From Holothuria scabra (lineage: Eukaryota; Echinodermata; Holothuroidea; Aspidochirotida; Holothuriidae), in NCBI GenBank assembly GCA_037179385.1, contig CM074193.1, positions 39,278,846 to 39,342,845 on the forward strand: a stretch of DNA of 64,000 bases. Reading direction: 5' to 3'. Of the stretch, positions 57,544-64,000 are shown in pieces; position 1 is the stretch's first letter, and every line of letters starts with the position of its first letter. A program made the position numbers and the translations under genes. Under the pieces are notes generated by a model. The model did no database searches and was not told where the DNA came from. It worked only from the letters and a program-made list of their open reading frames with translations.

Positions 57544-59334
57544 TAAATTTCAGTTATTTATTTTTCGGCTCAAGAAAGAACTATAAAAAACAGGACTTGG
57601 ACTGTTCGAAATTCATTTGTAAGCTGTTTAAATTATAACTATTTTATTTTACTTTAGGTACACTTTAATTGATCGAATGTAGGCTACTGTCAGTACTACC
57701 ACTTTTCGGGCGAATGTTTTAAAGCATTTAGACATATACATGACATGTACCCCTATCCCCGTGTGCCCGTCATCTTACAATTGAAAGCGTCCCGAATTTA
57801 TTTGTTATTTTTATTTATTTTTGGCCGGATAGTGGCACTTTTGCTTGAATATTCTACCATTTCGTGTAAAGTGCGGCGCGCAAAACTATGCCGTGGGACT
57901 GACATTGTTTTTACATAGATTTCCCTAAAGTGGAGCAAATTTTAATATTCTTCTCTCTTGCTAGAAAATTTGCCATGCCGAACATGGTTGTATCTGATTT
58001 TCCTACAAAATGTGTCCTAAAATGTTTTCAATTCAAACTGGGGTCGTTCTCGTCTTTTTCTCTTATCGTGCTACTGGTAGCTGACCATGGTCTAACTCCA
58101 ATACTCTTGCCCGCGAAAATGTTTACTGACAGAGAAAGTGCCTTAAAATGTTTATGGGATGTCGTTTCTGACTGTATTACTTACGAAATACGTTCATTTT
58201 TGCATTTGGATTTTATAGACAATGAGTTGAAATACAGACTGTGCAAAATTCAAGCCAATTTGATCAATTTTAGTGTCATTTCGTTTTCATTGTATTACTC
58301 CGCTCTGTGAAATGCCGTTTTTGAGTAGCTTTTATGGCCTAAAACACATAGGCCTACTTATCATTCAAGGCTCTGTAGCTCAAAATTTCAATGGTCATGT
58401 TAAGGAAATTTGAACATGCCATGAAAGCTCAGATTGTGAGCTTCGATCAGAGGGTTGGCATGCCCTGGTTGAAAACTTCTGCTGGGAGCAGGGTTCTTTT
58501 TAAAACGTACATGGAAACAGGCACGTTGTTACAAATAGAAAACTCAAACCGGCCGGACCAAAACACAAATGCTAACTCTAATACACACTCAAACATGGAA
58601 CAAAAAGGTTTGTCACAAAAAAGACGCACCAACTCCACTCAAACAACCCATCAACTCACCCCACGACCGCTTTCAACACCAACCACCGCACGACATACAC
58701 CGCCATGACAACAAAAACCAAGAACATTCCACATCACGCCCAAAGAGGCCACCCCACCCGCGAAGGCAACAGCTTGCCCCAAACAACAACACGCCCAAAG
58801 GCACCAGCGCGCTCGAAGGCAACAACACTTAACAAGACGAACGTCTAGACGAGTTGCGGTGCCGACAAACCAAGTCGTCTTGTACTTTAAAGGTGATTTT
58901 ATATTTAAGGGGGACAAAAATACCATTCCAAAATACTTGTATTGTGTTTTGCCCAATAGCAGCTAAGTTAAGTTCAACACTTGTAATCCAGGAACATTGT
59001 TCATTCACTTTAGAAATGTGGTTGAGGTGGAACGTGTAACACACCAAAGAAATACTCGATTGCCGGTATAATGAGGTTTGCTCATTTTGAACTCATAGTT
59101 GACAGTAAATCAGGAAAAGATGATACAGCAGTTGATTTAGAACTGTAGAAAGAGCAAAACGTCACGTCAGATAACATTCCAAACGTCCTTTACAAGCTGT
59201 TGCTTGTGCATTCAATATAAGGTATCCCTAATGTCCCGGCTCCTTAGTAGCTCCTTGTACAGCATGAGGGTTTCTGATAAAAGATGGTAAAGCGCCAAAG
59301 GCTCAAGACAGACCATTCGACCAAACAGACGTTA

Positions 59335-59540
59335 GTCAAAATTGTATTTTAAGTAGTGCAGTTAATAAGGAAAAACATGCCATTTGTTTAGCTGTTTAGT
59401 GAATACAGGTGGAGTACACTGCTATGACGTAATGTTGGAAACGATAATGAGTCTGTTTATACATGACAGTAACGTTGTAGTCACTTGGTTGAAGATGAAT
59501 TTATGTTAATGAACAAAAGGAAAAAATTCCAATGTTGAAC
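59335..59540 (+). pseudogene. OTU-like gene fragment (His region), decayed
   Basis: Matches 613-800 by eye, including ttgtattttaagtag, aatacaggtggagtacactg and aatgagtctgt; this corresponds to the GGVHYDDVV region of the left copy. Frames are broken. The same fragment is at 46350-46557. Confidence 0.65.
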
Positions 59541-59867
59541 ATAGAGAATTTTTAAAGATTAATGGTTTTTAAAAAGTTCTGTACGCTCCGCACCAAGTTT
59601 ACTCTCAGCTTTCCTAATAAAAAATTGTTGTAAGTAACATGTTATAACAAGTTAACGAGAATCAAAAGAAATGTCGATATCTCAGATTTACCATAATCTT
59701 TACAAATGATGAAATAAAATAAAAAAAAAATATAAAACAGCAAAGTAAAATTCCTTTGTCAGCGTTACTTACACCTACATTCTCTCAACATAAAAAAAAA
59801 TATGTTACTATGATGATATTTCACTCTAGCCTTAGGCCTATTGTCACTGTTTCTCCAATTTATATTA
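59541..59867. other. Satellite fragment and AT-rich filler
   Basis: About 59545-59590 matches the core of the 180-bp satellite (gttctgtacgctccgcacca). The rest is AT-rich with several short A runs and no recognised feature. Confidence 0.4.
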
Positions 59868-60660
59868 ATCCCGCACACATACGTCACTACTAACCCTTCG
59901 CCAGTAACTTCTTAGTTCAGTAATGTATAGACACTTGAACGACGTTGACCTCCACAAATCAGAGAACCGAATCAATCACTTACAAATCATAAAAGATAAA
60001 TTGCAACATCTATACGTCCCTTCATGAAACCCGAATACCAAAATTATCGATGTCCCTAGTTTATAACTATTAGCGGCGATTCGTCTGTCATCACATCATT
60101 AAACAGTCTCGCTTCTTCCTACACTCTATATCAAGAACTTGTTGTCGCCTTTCTGACAGTGACTTCTTACTACGGAACAAAACTGTTGCCTTTGCACTAT
60201 ATAAAAATTGTTTTAATAATTTCCATGCATTTCTTTTTCTAATAAAAATAATAATATAGCAAGTTTATGTATGGCCACGACTCTCAACTGATCAAACGAT
60301 GACCTAAAATATGTAAAAGCAATAAGAAAGCCAGGTCTATGAATAAGACTGCACTGTCCAGTAAAAAACTCCGTAAAAGACAAATTTCATCATTCCAACC
60401 ACCCATATGCAATAGCTCAACAAATCACTTTCAAAGAAAAAACGGACTTCATGAAAAATAAACGTTTCGCTGATAACACCACAGCCAGTGACATAACAAA
60501 TAAGAGCATAACTAGCTTATAAATAAGTGTCTTGCTACTTTACCATTTACGAAATGAACCACCTGGCTAAACATTTACAATTGCGAATTTTCTTGTACCT
60601 GTTCAAAACTTCGTTGTGTAAGCTAACAATCTAACCCTCTACAAACTGTCCAAATTTAAT
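59868..60660. repeat. Dispersed repeat, second copy
   Basis: Partner of 2497-3400 (see there for the direct and inverted parts). The part to 60456 is repeated at 46905-47476. Confidence 0.6.
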
Positions 60661-61289
60661 GTCTACGTTCGTTTAACATAAATATAAAAAAAAGAATGAT
60701 AAGGCAATCATTTTTAATTGTTTTACGGTGACGTAAATCCCGGGGAAGGCAAGGGATGTCTTTGCTTCCTCAAGTAAAAAAAGGAAAGCCAAACTGTCAT
60801 ATGGCTCCCTCAAAATTTAAAATAACCATTTCAAAATCAACACATTTTTGACAAGAGATGAACTATCCATGGCCTTTAAAAAGACCAGATCAGTTGGTTT
60901 TCAAGGGCTTCTCCCCCAACAGAAGACCCAAAGCAGTCCCTGAATGATTGTGCAAAACCTTCATTCATGCAGACCTCTTCCCAATATCTCAAACAGATCA
61001 CCGCCCAGCGTAATAAAAAAGGTTGCTCTCATCACATACAAATATAAAACGAGATATGAATGAACATGTTAAAACCCTACCGTGACTACTCTTTACATTA
61101 AACTATGTGTTCATGTTAACACTTCTTCATCTTATGATGTGCTCTCCTCCCTAAATGTATAAATATCCCCAAGAACATTCCCTCTGAATTTGGTTTTTTA
61201 AGCATTCTTCTTTAGTGGAGCTTCTGAGCAATGGCAACTGGTTGTGTAAATATGTGGAGGGGCACATAATGAACTTACAATGACTTGTC
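60661..61289. other. Unannotated
   Basis: AT-rich, no convincing ORF, no repeat partner elsewhere in the window. Confidence 0.4.
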
Positions 61290-61556
61290 TTAAATAAAGA
61301 TGATCATCTTCCCTGTAACCAATAATGCCAAACACCGAAAGAAAAAAACAATTACCACCCACAACAACGAAAAAATAAAATGTACATGTAGATCTTTCGG
61401 AACGTATAAATAATACATCACGATCGTCATGTTCCCTACTTTCCCCATCATCACACCTCTGACTCTTTTCATATCCACTAGAGCCTTTTTTTTTTTGCTT
61501 GATCCCAACTCTGACATCATCATTTTTCTCCCCTACATAACTTTTATCTTGAAATT
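61290..61556 (-). pseudogene. OTU-like gene fragment (Cys region), inverted and decayed
   Basis: The reverse complement matches 1-430 in pieces: atgacgatcgtgatgtatta, atttatacgttccgaaagat, ggcattattggttacaggga, aagacaagtcattgtaagtt. At the active-site position the codons read GGNC followed by FF, so this copy keeps the Cys that the left copy lacks, but Asp is changed and a frame shift follows. It is opposite in strand to the fragment at 59335, showing internal rearrangement. Confidence 0.65.
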
Positions 61557-62249
61557 CACCCCCATACTTTCTTTTTCTTTGTTGCCAACCCTTCCTTTCT
61601 ACAAAAAAAAAAAAAAAAAAAAATCTTTGAACGGCCCTTCTTGGGCATTGTTATATTCTCCACATAATTTTAAACTTTAAAATAACAAATTTACCATAAC
61701 CAGACGCCTTGATATAACACAAATATTAATACGAGCCATCTCATACAAATAATATTTACCTACCAATAACAATGTTTCCCTCCAACAGAAACTTACTTTA
61801 TGAAAAAACAGTGAACAAAACTCCTCTAAACTATCAAACTTTTTACTCCACAGCAACCCCGACCATGTCACTTGAAAAGAATAAATCTCCACAAAGAAAT
61901 CCTCATATAAATACTCAAAATTCACTAAACACCTCGATGAATTAAAAAACAACCAAAATGATGGCGCTGTGTTAAATTAAACAACATATTATTCCCCAGA
62001 GTACACACGGACCTGGTTTTTCCGCAAGATTGTTACTAAAAATAGAACACGTTTGCAAATTTTACGTGAAAAAAATCCCAATTTTACACTCTCACGAAAT
62101 CATATTTCCACCAAAACTTAAAAACACGAAAGAGAAGTACCATCCCTACAAATTGCACTAAACATTATTTCGATACCACAAAGCATCTAGAAGGAGATAG
62201 AAATAAAGTGCCGGAAAAGTCAGAAATTGACATCGCGATAGTAACTGCA
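61557..62249. other. Unannotated AT-rich sequence with a 22-bp A run
   Basis: A run at about 61602-61622. A 91-codon minus-strand open frame (61677-61952) has no recognisable motif and I do not call it a gene. Confidence 0.4.
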
Positions 62250-62286
62250 TTAGTTGCGGTTGCCTGCAAGGCAGGCACCGCAACTA
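62250..62286. other. Terminal hairpin of the insert
   Basis: ttagttgcggt ... gcctgc-aa-gcaggc ... accgcaactaa forms a nearly perfect stem directly at the junction with repeat-unit sequence. Helitron-type elements carry a hairpin at the 3' end. Confidence 0.6.
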
Positions 62287-64000
62287 AAAAGCACTGGGCA
62301 AATATACAGGTACACTTTTCCCAAGGGTGCCCCGGGGGAAGTTGGGGCAACTGATAACCTCATTATTCCCACATTTAAAGAAACTGTAGCTACGGGGCCT
62401 TTTTCTTAAGTTCTCCCGACCCTCTGGCAAAGGGCTGTTTGGCGAAACCAGACTTGAAACTTCTTCCCAGAAGAATCTATTGCGTCCATTTAAGGACAAC
62501 ACTTAACAACCAAACTGACGGCCTTCTAACCATTTTCATCATTGGTCTGACTGGTCAAACTGGGGTCGTTCTCGTCTTTTTCTCTTATCGTGCTACTGGT
62601 AGCTGACCATGGTCTAACTCCAATACTCTTGCCCGCGAAAATGTTTACTGACAGAGAAAGTGCCTTAAAATGTTTATGGGATGTCGTTTCTGACTGTATT
62701 ACTTACGAAATACGTTCATTTTTGCATTTGGATTTTATAGACAATGAGTTGAAATACAGACTGTGCAAAATTCAAGCCAATTTGATCAATTTTAGTGTCA
62801 TTTCTTTTTTCATTGTATTACTCCGCTCTGTGAAATGCCGTTTTTGAGCAGCTTTTATGGCCTAAAACACATAGGCCTACTTATCATTCAAGGCTCTGTA
62901 GCTCAAAATTTCAATGGTCATGTTAAGGAAATTTGAACATGCCATGAAAGCTCAGATTGTGAGCTTCGATCAGTGGGTTGGCATGCCCTGGTTGAAAACT
63001 TCTACTGGGAGCAGGGTTCTTTTTAAAACGTACATGGAAACAGGCACGTTGTTACAAATAGAAAACTCAAACCGGCCGGACCAAAACACAAATGCTAACT
63101 ATAATACACACTCAAACATGGAACAAAAAGGTTTGTCACAAAAAAAGACGCACCAACTCCACTCAAACAACCCGTCAACTCACCCCACGACCGCTTTCAA
63201 CACCAACCACCGCACGACATACACCGCCATGACAACAAAAACCAAGAACATTCCACATCACGCCCAAAGAGGCCACCCCACCCGCGAAGGCAACAGCACG
63301 CCCCAAACAACAACACGCCCAAAGGCACCAACGCGCTCGAAGGCAACAACACTTAAAAAGCACTGGGCAAATATACAGGTACACTTTTCCCAAGGGTGCC
63401 CCGGGGGAAGTTGGGGCAACTGATAACCTCATTATTCCCACATTTAAAGAAACTGGAGCTACGGGGCCTTTTTCTTAAGTTCTCCCGACCCTCTGGCAAA
63501 TGGCTGTTTGGCGAAACCAGACTTGAAACTTCTTCCCAGAAGAATCTATTGCGTCCATTTAAGGACAACACTTAACAACCAAACTGACGGCCTTCAAACC
63601 ATTTTCATCATTGGTCTGTCATGTGCGGCTCCATTCTAGACGGGATGAAAAGAAGCTAGGGGACTTTTTTCAAAGGCCCCCCCGACTCTCTGGCAAACAG
63701 TCAGGGGCGAAAACAATACTCCCGAAAGAGTTCTTCTCCCAAAAGGGGCTACGCCCCCAAGGAACAACTCAACTCAACTCAACATGCTAGGTTTTTTTTT
63801 TTTTTTCAAAAGTCCCCAGACTCTCCGGCGAAGGGCCAGGTGCAAAAAACCAAACAATACTCCCGAAGGAGTTCTGATCCCAAAAGGAGCTACGTCTCCA
63901 AGGGACAACTCAACGACCTGACGTGCAGAGCCTCGTTCTAGACTGGCTGAATAGAACCGGCCTCCCCCAGCTACCATCCTTTACATTTTGGTGATAGCTG
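62285..64000. repeat. Right-flank copy of the repeat unit, rearranged and diverged
   Basis: 62285-62549 matches the unit from 12530 to about 12800. At about 62550 it jumps back to the middle of a unit (ctggtcaaactggggtcgtt, match to 11740) and then runs through to the window end, through M3, a 9698-type M2 monomer (63660-63770) and a 9820-type monomer (63795-63960). It shares caacagcacgcccc and the second M2 monomer with the left flank (9240-10020) rather than with the array. The copy continues beyond the window. Confidence 0.8.

Larger units (their letters stand above)
51376..58830. repeat. Array unit U11 with RT-A copy 4, last unit of the array
   Basis: TSDs at 51376-51390 and 56611-56625. 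The late-type unit from 56611 is interrupted at 58830/58831 by the array-closing insert. It shares acccatcaactc and caccagcgcgctc with U9. Confidence 0.9.
58831..62284. mobile_element. Helentron-derived insert (~3.45 kb) that closes the array
   Basis: It splits a repeat unit: caacaacactt lies left and aaaaagcactgggc right, which are adjacent in intact units (for example 12530-12545). The left end carries a stem (acaagacga 58832-58840 with tcgtcttgt 58875-58883) and the right end a perfect-stem hairpin (62250-62286), both containing gttgcggt or its complement. No target-site duplication is evident, as expected for Helitron-type insertion. It contains scattered OTU gene remnants but no intact ORF, so it is non-autonomous and rearranged. 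Confidence 0.65.

Noticed and set aside
61677..61952. 91-codon minus-strand open frame
   Set aside because: No motif recognised; AT-rich background and location inside a rearranged mobile insert.

Overview
The window is non-coding, transposon-dominated DNA from an animal genome. The signs are metazoan-type U1 and U2 snRNA fragments, Tx1-like non-LTR retrotransposons, OTU-carrying Helitron (Helentron) remnants, MITEs and long homogenised tandem repeats. This mix is typical of marine invertebrates such as molluscs or cnidarians, but the species cannot be fixed from the sequence. I see no intact host protein gene, no tRNA or rRNA gene and no CRISPR.

Layout. 1-1990: decayed Helentron coding region (OTU protease-like, then a Helitron-associated N-terminal domain), broken by a palindromic MITE at 946-1250. 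1991-6154: old repeats, including a ~180-bp degenerate satellite (about 3826-4835), a small MITE (5050-5178) and an inverted copy of the terminus of the element that closes the array. 6155-10286: old, rearranged copies of the array repeat, one split by a 5'-truncated Tx1-like LINE (RT-B, 6671-8968). 10287-58830: the tandem array. Units U1-U4 are about 2.97 kb, U5-U7 about 2.75 kb, and the following units carry a 5.22-kb Tx1-like LINE (RT-A) at the same position, giving about 7.97 kb. An assembly gap (47477-47576) breaks the array. 58831-62284: a ~3.45-kb Helentron-derived insert closes the array; a near-identical stretch also precedes the gap (45848-47476), so one array end is probably represented twice. 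62285-64000: another diverged, rearranged copy of the repeat unit.

Most notable content. Every full array unit contains a composite in which a U1 snRNA 5'-end-like sequence is joined directly to a U2 snRNA 5'-end-like sequence and then to a SINE-like body; a second U2-like head follows. Related bodies lie downstream in inverted orientation, and the oldest flank holds one body with a much better U2 head (10048-10271). This matches the architecture reported for SINEU elements of crocodilians (snRNA-headed SINEs thought to be moved by Tx1-clade LINEs), here in an array that also holds two different Tx1-like LINEs.

RT-A is nearly intact. ORF1 (499 aa, three CCHC knuckles plus two C2H2-like fingers) and ORF2 (about 1,148 aa: APE endonuclease, RT, C-terminal CCHC) meet at an overlapping TAATG stop/start. 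The breaks I found in the RT-A copies fall in homopolymer runs and differ between copies, which looks more like consensus error than decay. RT-A appears to have inserted once (15-bp TSD agtagtctaatttag) and then been multiplied by tandem duplication.
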